This document shows positions 8,669 through 15,769 of a DNA stretch of 39,934 bases, piece after piece. The stretch spans positions 1-39,934 of the forward strand of contig CALFDL010000072.1 in assembly GCA_937950415.1 (NCBI GenBank), read 5' to 3'. The notes under the pieces are model-generated. The model saw only the letters and a list, made by a program, of their open reading frames with translations. It did not search any database and was not told the origin of the DNA. Every line of letters begins with the position of its first letter. Position 1 is the stretch's first letter. A program made the position numbers and the translations under genes. The stretch comes from an uncultured Collinsella sp. Lineage in GTDB: Bacteria; Actinomycetota; Coriobacteriia; Coriobacteriales; Coriobacteriaceae.

Positions 8669-8691
8669 GTCTGCCTCCCATTACGGCAGAC
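8669..8691 (-). other. Short hairpin in the pgk leader
   Basis: Perfect 7-bp inverted repeat GTCTGCC (8669-8675) and GGCAGAC (8685-8691), nine-base loop, about 24 bases upstream of the pgk start and not followed by a T run. With the gapA terminator next to it, it could stabilise a processed pgk-tpiA-gpmI message or modulate translation. Confidence 0.45.
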
Positions 8692-8701
8692 GATTTCTTA
8701 T

Positions 8702-8752
8702 AAAAAGGGCGCGACCCTAGGGTGTAAGCCCTATAAGGCCGCGCCCTTCTTT
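8702..8752 (-). terminator. Rho-independent terminator of gapA
   Basis: Long stem AAGGGCGCG.CC against GG.CGCGCCCTT with one mismatch, an inner AGGG/CCCT helix, and a T run (8702-8706) on the minus strand. It lies between gapA and pgk. This separates gapA dosage from the rest of the glycolytic unit. TATAAG directly after the T run could serve as a -10 element for pgk. Confidence 0.88.
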
Positions 8753-8785
8753 AGACGCTCAACGAGCTATTCGCTAAAAGCTAAA

Positions 8786-9811
8786 TTAAGCAACGAACTT
8801 CTCGAAGTACTTGATGGTGCGGACCATCTGAGAGGTGTAGGAGTTCTCGTTGTCGTACCAAGAGGTGACCTGAACGAGGGTCTGGCCGTTGCCGAGGTCA
8901 GAGCACATGGTCTGAGTGGCGTCGAAGATGGAGCCGTGGGTCTCGCCGACGATGTCGCGGGAGACGATCTGGTCCTCGTTGTAGGCGAAGGTCTCGGAGA
9001 TGGTCTCGGCGTAGGCCTTCATGGCAGCGTTGACCTCGTCGACGGTGACCTTCTTGTCAACGACGGCGTAGAGGTTGGTCAGCGAGCCGGTCGGCGTCGG
9101 AACGCGCTGGGCGGCACCGATGAGCTTGCCGTTGAGCTCGGGGAGAACCAGGCCGATGGCCTTGGCAGCGCCCGTGGTGTTCGGGACGATGTTCTCGGAG
9201 CAGGCGCGGGAGCGACGGAAGTTGCCCTTGCGCTGCGGGCCGTCGAGCGGCATCTGGTCGCCGGTGTAGGCGTGGATGGTGGTCATGATGCCGGACACGA
9301 TGGGAGCGAAGTCGTTCAGACCCTTGGCCATCGGGGCGAGGCAGTTGGTGGTGCAGGAAGCAGCGGAGATGATGTTGTCCTCAGCGGTCAGCGTCTCATG
9401 GTTGACGTTGTACACGATGGTGGGCAGATCGCTGCCGGCCGGAGCGGAGATGACGACCTTCTTGGCGCCAGCGTTGATGTGGGCCTGAGCCTTAGCCTTG
9501 CTGGTGTAGAAGCCGGTGCACTCGAGAACGACGTCAACGTCGAGGTCGCCCCAAGGCAGGTTGTTGGCGTCGGCCTCCTTGTAGATCTTGATCTCCTTGC
9601 CGTCAACGGTGATGGAATCCTCGCCAGCAACGACCTCGTGATCGCGAGCGTAGTTGCCCTGCGTGGAGTCGTACTTCAGCAGGTAAGCGAGCATATCGGG
9701 AGAGGTGAGGTCGTTGATAGCGACGATCTCGGAGCCCTCATGACCGAACATCTGACGGAAAGCCAGACGACCGATGCGACCGAAGCCGTTAATAGCAACC
9801 TTTACTGCCAT
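8786..9811 (-). CDS. gapA: Glyceraldehyde-3-phosphate dehydrogenase, type I
   Basis: NAD-dependent oxidative phosphorylation of glyceraldehyde-3-phosphate. 341 aa. The N-terminus VAINGFGRIGR is the NAD-binding Rossmann motif, SAASCTTNCLAP carries the catalytic Cys, and the C-terminal SWYDNENSYTSQMV is typical. The frame is open upstream to 9913, but the ATG at 9811 has AAAGGAGA at good spacing and gives the standard MAVKVAINGFGRIGR start. It has its own promoter region with a palindrome and its own terminator, so it may be transcribed as a single gene. Confidence 0.97.
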   Translation of the reverse strand: MAVKVAINGFGRIGRLAFRQMFGHEGSEIVAINDLTSPDMLAYLLKYDSTQGNYARDHEVVAGEDSITVDGKEIKIYKEADANNLPWGDLDVDVVLECTGFYTSKAKAQAHINAGAKKVVISAPAGSDLPTIVYNVNHETLTAEDNIISAASCTTNCLAPMAKGLNDFAPIVSGIMTTIHAYTGDQMPLDGPQRKGNFRRSRACSENIVPNTTGAAKAIGLVLPELNGKLIGAAQRVPTPTGSLTNLYAVVDKKVTVDEVNAAMKAYAETISETFAYNEDQIVSRDIVGETHGSIFDATQTMCSDLGNGQTLVQVTSWYDNENSYTSQMVRTIKYFEKFVA

Positions 9812-9883
9812 TGTGTCTCCTTTCGTAAGGCCCCCGCGAGCTACAGCGCCCGCCGTTGAGGCCCACAAACTAACCACTCGCCT

Positions 9884-9912
9884 AATATACCTTTTTTTTG
9901 ACTTGAATTTCA
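9884..9912 (-). promoter_or_regulatory. Putative gapA promoter
   Basis: Minus strand TATATT (9884-9889) as -10, with TGAAAT (9907-9912) 17 bases upstream as a weak -35. An A8 tract lies in the spacer. This would start transcription about 65 bases before the gapA ATG. Confidence 0.45.
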
Positions 9913-9945
9913 CGAGAATGCTCGAAATTGAAAATCAAATTTACG

Positions 9946-9959
9946 TTAAAACGTTTTAA
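9946..9959. promoter_or_regulatory. 14-bp perfect palindrome upstream of gapA (candidate LacI-family operator)
   Basis: TTAAAACGTTTTAA is perfectly self-complementary and has the central CG and flanking A/T tracts typical of LacI/GalR-family operators. It lies 34 bases upstream of the proposed -35 box of gapA in an AT-rich 193-bp spacer. The core AAACGTTT occurs again at 22657-22664 upstream of the sialic-acid operon. Confidence 0.5.
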
Positions 9960-10004
9960 AGACTAAAATAGCAGTTTAATCCATATATAAGTCGATACTT
10001 CAAA

Positions 10005-10934
10005 CTACCTGTTTGCTTCAATGAGCTTTTCAAGCCGTAAAACACGATGGTAGAGGGCTGACTTCGACAAGGGAGGGTCAGTCATCTCCCCCAAATCACG
10101 CAGCGAAAGATCGGGATAGCGCTCGCGCAGGTCGCAAAAGACCGCCAAGGCATCCGGAAGCGCATCGCGAAGGCCACGCTGCTCGAGCTCATCGATAAGC
10201 GCAAGCTGATGTTGGGCAGCACCGGCGCTTCTGGTCTGGTTGGCGAGCTCGGCATTCACGCGACGGTTCACATCGTTCTTAACCAACTTGACCGCGCGCG
10301 CCTCCTCAATCTCGGCAACGCTGCGCTTGGCACCAATCAGCTTTAATAGATGCTCGATTTCCTCGGCGCTCTTAATGTACACGGCATATGACCCCCGCCG
10401 TGCATTAACACGAGCATGGACCCCAATCTGCTCCAACAAATCGCAGAGCCCCTTGGCATATTGCTCGCCCTGCACAGCGATCTCCAAATGAAAATCGCCG
10501 CGTGGATCGGCCACGAAGCCGCCCGCGATGAGCGCGCCGCGGATATAGGCAAGTCTACAGCAAGGACGGGCAACGATATGTCGGGGTACGCCGGCGACAA
10601 GTCCTCCCCTGCGGTCGAGGATGCCCAGCAGCACCAGAGCCTTATCCAGGTCTGGCTGATCAGGCAAGGTGATGAGGTAGTTTCGAACCTTATGCAAGAC
10701 AGATTTGCGGACGGTGAACTCCGTTTTGAGCTTAAGGATACGATGCGTCAGCGTGATCATCGTGCGCGCGACGGCTCCCGTCTCAGTCGCAACCGTCAAA
10801 CGATACCGCCCAGAGCCGGCAAGCGAGAGCGTACCGCTCACACGCGTGAGGGCGGCAAGCGTCGACAAGTCGCAGTATTCACATTCGGGTTCGCAGCGCG
10901 CAAGCTCGTCGCGCACCTCAGCGGTAAACGACAT
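10005..10934 (-). CDS. whiA: DNA-binding regulator WhiA
   Basis: WhiA, an actinobacterial and firmicute protein with an N-terminal LAGLIDADG homing-endonuclease-like fold and a C-terminal helix-turn-helix. It controls development in Streptomyces and affects division in Bacillus; its role in a non-sporulating gut bacterium is not established. 309 aa. The N-terminus SFTAEVRDELAR, the central CCRLAYIRGALIAGGFVADP block and the C-terminal HTH (LSLRDLGEMTDPPLSKSALYHRVLRLEKL) are clear. The ATG at 10934 lies six bases after the rapZ stop. The gene that usually sits between rapZ and whiA, yvcK, is absent. Confidence 0.95.
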   Translation of the reverse strand: MSFTAEVRDELARCEPECEYCDLSTLAALTRVSGTLSLAGSGRYRLTVATETGAVARTMITLTHRILKLKTEFTVRKSVLHKVRNYLITLPDQPDLDKALVLLGILDRRGGLVAGVPRHIVARPCCRLAYIRGALIAGGFVADPRGDFHLEIAVQGEQYAKGLCDLLEQIGVHARVNARRGSYAVYIKSAEEIEHLLKLIGAKRSVAEIEEARAVKLVKNDVNRRVNAELANQTRSAGAAQHQLALIDELEQRGLRDALPDALAVFCDLRERYPDLSLRDLGEMTDPPLSKSALYHRVLRLEKLIEANR

Positions 10935-10940
10935 GCAGGC

Positions 10941-11843
10941 CTATGCCTTCGTGTTGGCGCGCGACAGGTCGCGGTGGGAGATGCTCACGTGGTACTGAGC
11001 GCCTTCCAGGTAACGGGCCGTGGCCTCGGCAATGGCAACGCTGCGGTGCTGGCCGCCCGTGCAGCCGATGGCGATAGAAAGCTGCGGCTTACCCTCCGCG
11101 ATATAGCCCGGCATCACCGTATCGAGCAGCTGTGTCCAAGCCTTCCAAAACTCCTGCGTCTTGGGATGGTCCAGAACAAAATCGGAGACCTTTTTATCGA
11201 GACCGGTCATCGTGCGCATCTCGGGATCGTAGAACGGATTAGGCAGGAAGCGGACGTCGATCATAATGTCCGCCTCGACGGGCATGCCGTGCTTAAAGCC
11301 AAACGAGAACACGTGGACGTCCATGAGCTGCTGGTCGGACAGCTCGGAAAATGCCATACGTAGCTTGTTGCGCAGCGCAGAGGTGCGCAGACGGCTCGTG
11401 TCGATAATCATATCGGCTCGGTCGCGCACGCCCTGAAGCTGAAGGCGCTCGCGCTGAATGGCATCGGCCGTAGTCTCCCCCGGCTTGGCAATGGGATGAC
11501 GGCGGCGATTTTCGCTGTAGCGACGAATCAGCACCTCGTCAGAAGCCTCCAGGAACACGATGTCGCAGCTCATCTCGCGCTCCTCGAGTGCGGCGACCGC
11601 ATCGAGCAACTCGTCAAACAGTCCCTGGCTACGCAAATCGCAGGTGACGGCGAGATGCCTGCCCACGCCCGTATTGATACCGACGAGCTCGGCAAGCTGG
11701 GCGATGAGACGCGGAGGCAGGTTATCGATGCAAAAATAGCCCATGTCCTCGAACACGTGCATGGCCTGTGTGCGGCCCGATCCGGACATTCCGGTGATGA
11801 TGACGATATCGGGGATGCGCTCCGAGCGCTCCGCCGCATCCAT
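10941..11843 (-). CDS. rapZ: RapZ/YvcJ-type P-loop nucleotide-binding protein
   Basis: RapZ family. In E. coli the protein is an RNase adaptor that controls glucosamine-6-phosphate synthase mRNA turnover through small RNAs; in Gram-positives it is a UDP/nucleotide-binding ATPase/GTPase. 300 aa. The P-loop GMSGSGRTQA has Arg in place of the usual Lys, which I recall from actinobacterial homologues. DNLPP follows it, and the C-terminal IGCTGGQHRSVAIAE block is diagnostic. The frame is open upstream to 11897, but the ATG at 11843 (MDAAERSERIPD) has AAGGGAG at five bases. Neighbour of whiA in an operon. Confidence 0.93.
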   Translation of the reverse strand: MDAAERSERIPDIVIITGMSGSGRTQAMHVFEDMGYFCIDNLPPRLIAQLAELVGINTGVGRHLAVTCDLRSQGLFDELLDAVAALEEREMSCDIVFLEASDEVLIRRYSENRRRHPIAKPGETTADAIQRERLQLQGVRDRADMIIDTSRLRTSALRNKLRMAFSELSDQQLMDVHVFSFGFKHGMPVEADIMIDVRFLPNPFYDPEMRTMTGLDKKVSDFVLDHPKTQEFWKAWTQLLDTVMPGYIAEGKPQLSIAIGCTGGQHRSVAIAEATARYLEGAQYHVSISHRDLSRANTKA

Positions 11844-11873
11844 GGCATCTCCCTTTTGCATGTGCTGCCTCCC

Positions 11874-11911
11874 GAAAACAAGCGCGGGACCCAGCAACCC
11901 GGATCCCGCGC
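11874..11911 (-). terminator. Probable terminator of the nan operon
   Basis: Stem GCGCGGGA (11882-11889) against TCCCGCGC (11904-11911), with an inner CC/GG pair, followed on the minus strand by TTGTTTT. It lies about 50 bases after the nanE stop and 31 bases before the rapZ start. The T run is interrupted, so some read-through into rapZ-whiA is possible. Confidence 0.65.
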
Positions 11912-11962
11912 GGTCAATTGCCTATATTGAGTATACCGCCCCGAGCGGATACGAGGCCTGTC

Positions 11963-12649
11963 TTACGCCTCAAGCGCAGCCTTGAACCAACTCGTAATAC
12001 TCGTGGGGTGCGTGATGGCGGTGCCGACGACAACGGCCCAGGCGCCAGCATCGATCGCGGCGCGAGCCTCCTCGGGCGTGTGCACGCGGCCCTCGCAGAT
12101 GATGGGAAGACCGGGGAATTCCTCGGTCGCCTGACGCAGGAGCGGCAGATCGGGGCCATCGGCCATGGTGCAGTCGATGGCAGCGACACCGTGAGAAAGC
12201 GTGGTAGATACAAGGTCGAAGCCCATATCAACCGCACGGCGAATGTCCTCGATGGTGGCACAATCCGCCATCAGGAGCACACCCTCCTCGTGCAGCGGGC
12301 GGAAGGTATCCTCGACCGTCTTGCCATCGGGGCGCGGACGATCGGTGGCGTCGATCGCCACGATATCGGCACCGGCAGCAACGCAGGCGCGAGCGTGACG
12401 CAGCGTCGGCGTGATGTAAACGCCCTCGTGCCCATCCTTCCACAGGCCGATAACAGGAACCTCACAGCGACCCTTAATGGCGGCAATGTCGGCAAGGCCC
12501 TGGCAGCGAATGGCGGCGGCGCCGCCGAGCTCGCAAGCACGAGACATTTGAGCCATGGTCTCGGGCGTACGAAGCGGCTCGCCCATATACGCCTGAACGC
12601 TCACGACGAGCTTGCCCTTCAGGGACTGGATCAAAGGATCAACGGTCAT
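11963..12649 (-). CDS. nanE: N-acetylmannosamine-6-phosphate 2-epimerase
   Basis: Converts ManNAc-6-P to GlcNAc-6-P, the third intracellular step of sialic-acid catabolism. 228 aa TIM barrel. Family residues visible are AIRCQG (Arg48), IGLWKDG (catalytic Lys71), IAIDATDRPRPDG (Asp100/103), ICEGRVHTPEEA (Glu186, Arg188) and the phosphate-binding VVVGTAITHP at about 206-215. The ATG at 12649 is used; an in-frame TTG seven codons upstream is less likely. Last gene of the nan operon, next to nanK and nanA. A 98-nt hairpin ends 25 bases upstream of the start codon, directly before AAAGG. Confidence 0.96.
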   Translation of the reverse strand: MTVDPLIQSLKGKLVVSVQAYMGEPLRTPETMAQMSRACELGGAAAIRCQGLADIAAIKGRCEVPVIGLWKDGHEGVYITPTLRHARACVAAGADIVAIDATDRPRPDGKTVEDTFRPLHEEGVLLMADCATIEDIRRAVDMGFDLVSTTLSHGVAAIDCTMADGPDLPLLRQATEEFPGLPIICEGRVHTPEEARAAIDAGAWAVVVGTAITHPTSITSWFKAALEA

Positions 12650-12674
12650 GTTCGACTCAACCTTTCTCAAAACA

Positions 12675-12772
12675 GCCTTCTGAGACGCCGCACCTTGACG
12701 TTCAAACCGTCGCTCGCGTACCGAAGTACGCTTCGCTCCTCTTTCACGTCAATCTGCGGCACCTCAGAAGGC
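12675..12772 (-). repeat. 98-nt concentric inverted repeat filling the nanK-nanE spacer
   Basis: Arms 12675-12701 and 12746-12772 pair over 10 bp (GCCTTCTGAG/CTCAGAAGGC), 6 bp (GCCGCA/TGCGGC) and 7 bp (TTGACGT/ACGTCAA), interrupted by two symmetric 2x2 internal loops. At the centre is a second perfect hairpin, GCGTAC-CGAA-GTACGC (12716-12731), whose axis coincides exactly with that of the outer arms. There is no proper T run, so it is not a normal terminator. It may be an mRNA processing or stability element, a leader structure for nanE, or a small repeat element. Confidence 0.75.
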
Positions 12773-12789
12773 ACACTTGGTAGTTATGT

Positions 12790-13755
12790 TTACTTCAACG
12801 AGGCAAGAAGATGCTCAGCGGCACCGATGAGCGGAGCATCGCCCTCCAGAGAACCGATGAGGATCGGCGTGTCCTGAAGCGGATCGAGCGCCTGGCTGGC
12901 ATAGCCCTCGTGCACCGAATCCTTCCACGTCTGCGAACGCCAATCGGGACCTTGGTGAATCACGCCGCCCGAAAGCACGATGACCTCAGGGTCCAGGATG
13001 TTAGCGAGCGAGCCCAAGCTGGCACCCAGCGCAAAGCCGGCATCATGGATGACCTCGGTCGCCTTTGCGTCGCCCGCGCGGCACAGGTCGTTCACATCGC
13101 GACCGACCGAAGGACGGCCGGGGTCGACGCGACCAAAGCGCTCATCGTACATTCGACCAATGGAAGTGCCCGAAGCAACCGACTCCAGATGGCCGGAACG
13201 CCCGCAGGCGCAGGGAATGCCGGCGGCAGCCGAACACTCAATGTGGCCCATATGACCGGCAGCACCATGGAAGCCCTGCATCACGCGGCCATTCTCGACA
13301 TATGCGCCGCCGATGCCCGTACCGATGCCAAGACACAAAACGGAGAACTTGCCCTTGCCGACGCCCCAGTGGGCCTCGCCCAGAGCATGAGCCTGCACGT
13401 CGCCTACGACGGCAACGGGAAGACCGAGGTCCTCGCGCAGACGCGGCCCCAACTGAACGCCGGACCAGCCGGGCATGATCTCATTGGCATACGCGATGGC
13501 GCCCGTCTTGGGATCGACGACGCCGGCGGCACCGATACCGACGCCAAGGACCTCGACATCGGGATTCGCCTCGAGAGCAGCCTTGATGGACGCTTCGATA
13601 CGCTGGAAGACGGCCTCGCCGCCCTCTTGAGCCTCGGTGGGAACCTCGGCCTCAAAAACGGGATGGGGCACACTGCCGTCAGCCGGGTACTCCATGATGG
13701 CAGTCGCGATCTTAGTTCCGCCGATATCGACAGAGCAGACGTACTTGTTCTCCAT
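12790..13755 (-). CDS. nanK: ROK-family sugar kinase, probable N-acetylmannosamine kinase
   Basis: Would phosphorylate ManNAc to ManNAc-6-P with ATP. 321 aa. DIGGTK (10-15) is the ROK phosphate loop, GDVQAHALGE contains the catalytic Asp119, and LGIGTGIGGAYV (142-153) is the second nucleotide-binding loop. The ROK zinc motif, usually CxCGxxGCxE, reads C-A-C-G-R-S-G-H-L-E (182-191), with His in place of the third Cys. The nearby HxxH is H168/H171, where most ROK kinases have Glu at the first position. The ATG at 13755 has CTAAGGAG upstream. Function as NanK rests on the nanA and nanE neighbours; a glucokinase-like specificity cannot be excluded from sequence alone. Confidence 0.9.
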   Translation of the reverse strand: MENKYVCSVDIGGTKIATAIMEYPADGSVPHPVFEAEVPTEAQEGGEAVFQRIEASIKAALEANPDVEVLGVGIGAAGVVDPKTGAIAYANEIMPGWSGVQLGPRLREDLGLPVAVVGDVQAHALGEAHWGVGKGKFSVLCLGIGTGIGGAYVENGRVMQGFHGAAGHMGHIECSAAAGIPCACGRSGHLESVASGTSIGRMYDERFGRVDPGRPSVGRDVNDLCRAGDAKATEVIHDAGFALGASLGSLANILDPEVIVLSGGVIHQGPDWRSQTWKDSVHEGYASQALDPLQDTPILIGSLEGDAPLIGAAEHLLASLK

Positions 13756-13824
13756 ATCGCTCTCCTTAGGAGATAAAAAACAACTACAGGAAATGCGCCG
13801 TCAGGCTAGCCGTCACAGCGCGGT

Positions 13825-13930
13825 AAAGGTTTTCCAGGTGTCCGAGATCGCCGAGAAACCGTGTGACCATTGACCTAATGGGTCATGGCCGCACGGTTGA
13901 ACGGCGAGGTCGGGTGCCTGGAAAAGCTTT
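13825..13930 (-). repeat. About 105-nt concentric imperfect hairpin in the nanA-nanK spacer
   Basis: From outside inwards the pairs are AAAG/CTTT, TTTTCCAGG (13830-13838)/CCTGGAAAA (13917-13925), CCGA/TCGG, CGCCG (13849-13853)/CGGCG (13902-13906) and AACCGTG (13857-13863)/CACGGTT (13892-13898). They are separated by a 1x1 and three 3x3 symmetric internal loops, all sharing one axis at 13877.5. The outer arm reaches into the nanA stop codon. No U-rich tail follows on the minus strand, so it is not a classical terminator. It resembles in design, not in sequence, the hairpin between nanK and nanE. Confidence 0.7.
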
Positions 13931-14849
13931 AAAGGAGACCGTTGTCCTGGAGGACCTTCTTAATCGCCTCGACGTTCTCGCCGGTCATGGCCTTCACCGG
14001 GCGCGGCATGGTCGGGCTGTCGAAGATACCCATGAGGTTCATAGCGGTCTTGAAGGCGCCGACGCCACCGGCATAGCCCTGGACGCCCGAGGTGACATCC
14101 CAGATGTGAGAAATCTCATTGAGGCGATCCTGCTCGGCCTTGACGGTAGCCCAGTCACCAGCCTGAGCGGCCTTCCACTGACGCACGTAGCCCTCGGGCT
14201 CAACGTTGGCGAGACCCGGGACGGAACCGTCGGCGCCACCGAGGTAAGCGCCGTCGACAACAACCTCGTGACCGGTGAGGATGCTCATCGGATGGCCGTT
14301 CTTCTCGTTCTCCTGAACGAGGTAGCGGAACGAGATGTCATCACCCGAGGAATCCTTGACGCCGGCCAGAACGCCCTCGGCGCCGAGCTTGGCAAGGAGC
14401 TTCCAGGGGAGCTTGGTGTGAACGCAGACGGGAATGTCATAGGCAAAGATGGGCAGGTCGAGCTCCTCGTGCAGGATGCGGAAGTGCTCCTCGACCTCGG
14501 TCATGCCCTGCAGGGCATAGAACGGGCAGGTGGCGACGAGGGCATCGGCGCCCAGCTCCTGGGCGACCTTGCCGTGCTCGATCATGCGCTCGGTCTCGGT
14601 ATCGATGATGCCGACCAGAACAGGCACACGGTGGTCGACGATACGAACGGCCTCGGCGATAATCTGGCGACGGCGCTCGTCGGTGGAGAAGACGACCTCG
14701 CCCGAGGATCCCAAGAAGAACAGGCCATCGACGCCGGCATCGATCATGCGGTTGATGCTGCGCTCAAAGGAGGCAACGTCGAGCTGGTGATCTTCGGTAT
14801 CGGGAACAACGACGGGAGGGATAACGCCGGTGAATTTCTGAGTTGCCAC
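13929..14849 (-). CDS. nanA: N-acetylneuraminate lyase
   Basis: Cleaves sialic acid (Neu5Ac) to ManNAc and pyruvate through a Schiff base, in the cytoplasm. 306 aa (beta/alpha)8 barrel of the DHDPS/NAL family. The GTG start at 14849 has AAGGAG six bases upstream; with it the key residues fall at Tyr137 (IFAYDIP) and Lys165 (LAGVKDSSG), the same numbers I recall for E. coli NanA, and GSSGE (47-51) is the carboxylate-binding motif. DapA and other family members share these motifs, so the assignment depends on the adjoining nanK and nanE. An ATG 28 codons upstream has no ribosome binding site. Confidence 0.93.
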   Translation of the reverse strand: MATQKFTGVIPPVVVPDTEDHQLDVASFERSINRMIDAGVDGLFFLGSSGEVVFSTDERRRQIIAEAVRIVDHRVPVLVGIIDTETERMIEHGKVAQELGADALVATCPFYALQGMTEVEEHFRILHEELDLPIFAYDIPVCVHTKLPWKLLAKLGAEGVLAGVKDSSGDDISFRYLVQENEKNGHPMSILTGHEVVVDGAYLGGADGSVPGLANVEPEGYVRQWKAAQAGDWATVKAEQDRLNEISHIWDVTSGVQGYAGGVGAFKTAMNLMGIFDSPTMPRPVKAMTGENVEAIKKVLQDNGLL

Positions 14850-14917
14850 AAGAATCTCCTTAGCTGTCTGGCGGGCGGCCCTATGCCACCCACTCTTGTT
14901 GGCAGTGTCCAGGCCGT

Positions 14918-15769
14918 CTAGGCCAAAGAACACGAGTAGAACGTTTGGTTAAAAAAGTCGACGACTTCGTTTTCGAACGCATTGATGCGCTCGTGAGCGT
15001 ATTTTGCATAGATGATATGCCTCCGGTCACACTCAAGACCGTTGAATACGGCAAACTGATCCTTGGAATCGCTCACGGTATCCATAAGCGATGTGCCCAT
15101 GAGCACCGATCCGCGCACCCGAGACGACAGCGCCTCAAGGCCACCGGGAATTGGATTGGCAACCGCCGTGCAGGCGAGGCCCCGCTCGTCCAGAGCAGAA
15201 ACCGCCAGCGTGACTCCGCCGCCAAGACCCTCGCCCCATGCAAAGATGCGGTCGGGGTCCATGCCATCAAGATTGCGCGCCACCTTCGCCAACGCGCAAC
15301 CCCAACGGACGCGCTCGACAAAAGCGGGCGAAGAAATCCCCCGCTGCAGGTCGTCCGCACCAGCAACATCGTCATCCAGCGCGAGGACGGCATACCCCAT
15401 GGCGGCAAATCTCGTCATGTGATGCCAGCCGCGCACAGGCCGATCGATGTCGTGGAACATCAGGCACAGCGGCACGCGCTCAGATACTCGGGCACGACCG
15501 ACAGGCTCGATCAAACGAGCGTGAATCGCATCGTCACCGAGCTCAAAGGAGACCTCCGAGTAACGGGCGCAGGGGTTAACAAAGTCAATCGCCGTAATGG
15601 CCAGGCCTTGAATCTCAAGATTCGAAGCGCATGTCTCTAAATCAGAAATATCTGCTTGGACATCACCGTGCCAGTCCCGATATTCTGCGAGCCTTGACGA
15701 AACCGTTCCAGGAATTCCCACGAGCCCGGGGACAATCAGCTCGTCAACATTGCTCTCGCACTTAGACAT
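14918..15769 (-). CDS. Catalytically defective paralogue of the adjacent CE7-like acetylesterase (probable pseudoenzyme)
   Basis: 283-aa alpha/beta-hydrolase that aligns with its neighbour (15762-16739) through much of its length, for example DPDRIFAWGEGLGGG against DLARVFVNGASQGGG and QFAVFNGLECDRRH against QFAVYNNLTCEKRH. The nucleophile elbow reads G-E-G-L-G-G (179-184): the catalytic Ser is Gly. The HGYPG oxyanion segment has become HDIDR, the CPGQGG segment is lost, and about 55 residues between elbow and acid are missing. Possible Asp230 and His259 remain. The frame is intact and coupled by an 8-bp overlap, so it appears to be maintained, perhaps as a binding or structural partner of the active esterase. 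Not assignable to a known named protein. Confidence 0.8.
   Translation of the reverse strand: MSKCESNVDELIVPGLVGIPGTVSSRLAEYRDWHGDVQADISDLETCASNLEIQGLAITAIDFVNPCARYSEVSFELGDDAIHARLIEPVGRARVSERVPLCLMFHDIDRPVRGWHHMTRFAAMGYAVLALDDDVAGADDLQRGISSPAFVERVRWGCALAKVARNLDGMDPDRIFAWGEGLGGGVTLAVSALDERGLACTAVANPIPGGLEALSSRVRGSVLMGTSLMDTVSDSKDQFAVFNGLECDRRHIIYAKYAHERINAFENEVVDFFNQTFYSCSLA

Noticed and set aside
5094..8720. Long plus-strand frames at 5094-6827, 6665-7561 and 7395-8720
   Set aside because: Antisense shadows of gpmI, tpiA and pgk; same low-complexity composition.
10941..11843. Arg in the RapZ P-loop as a sign of a dead ATPase
   Set aside because: The Lys to Arg change is, as far as I recall, common in actinobacterial RapZ proteins, so it is not a defect of this gene.
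11882..11943. TATACT on the minus strand near 11932 as a rapZ-whiA promoter
   Set aside because: No -35 box at a suitable distance, and the resulting message would begin just before the nan terminator hairpin. Read-through or a weak unrecognised promoter is equally possible.
13929..14849. Reading the lyase gene as dapA (dihydrodipicolinate synthase)
   Set aside because: The motifs do not separate the two by themselves, but direct linkage to nanK and nanE and the Tyr137/Lys165 numbering favour nanA.
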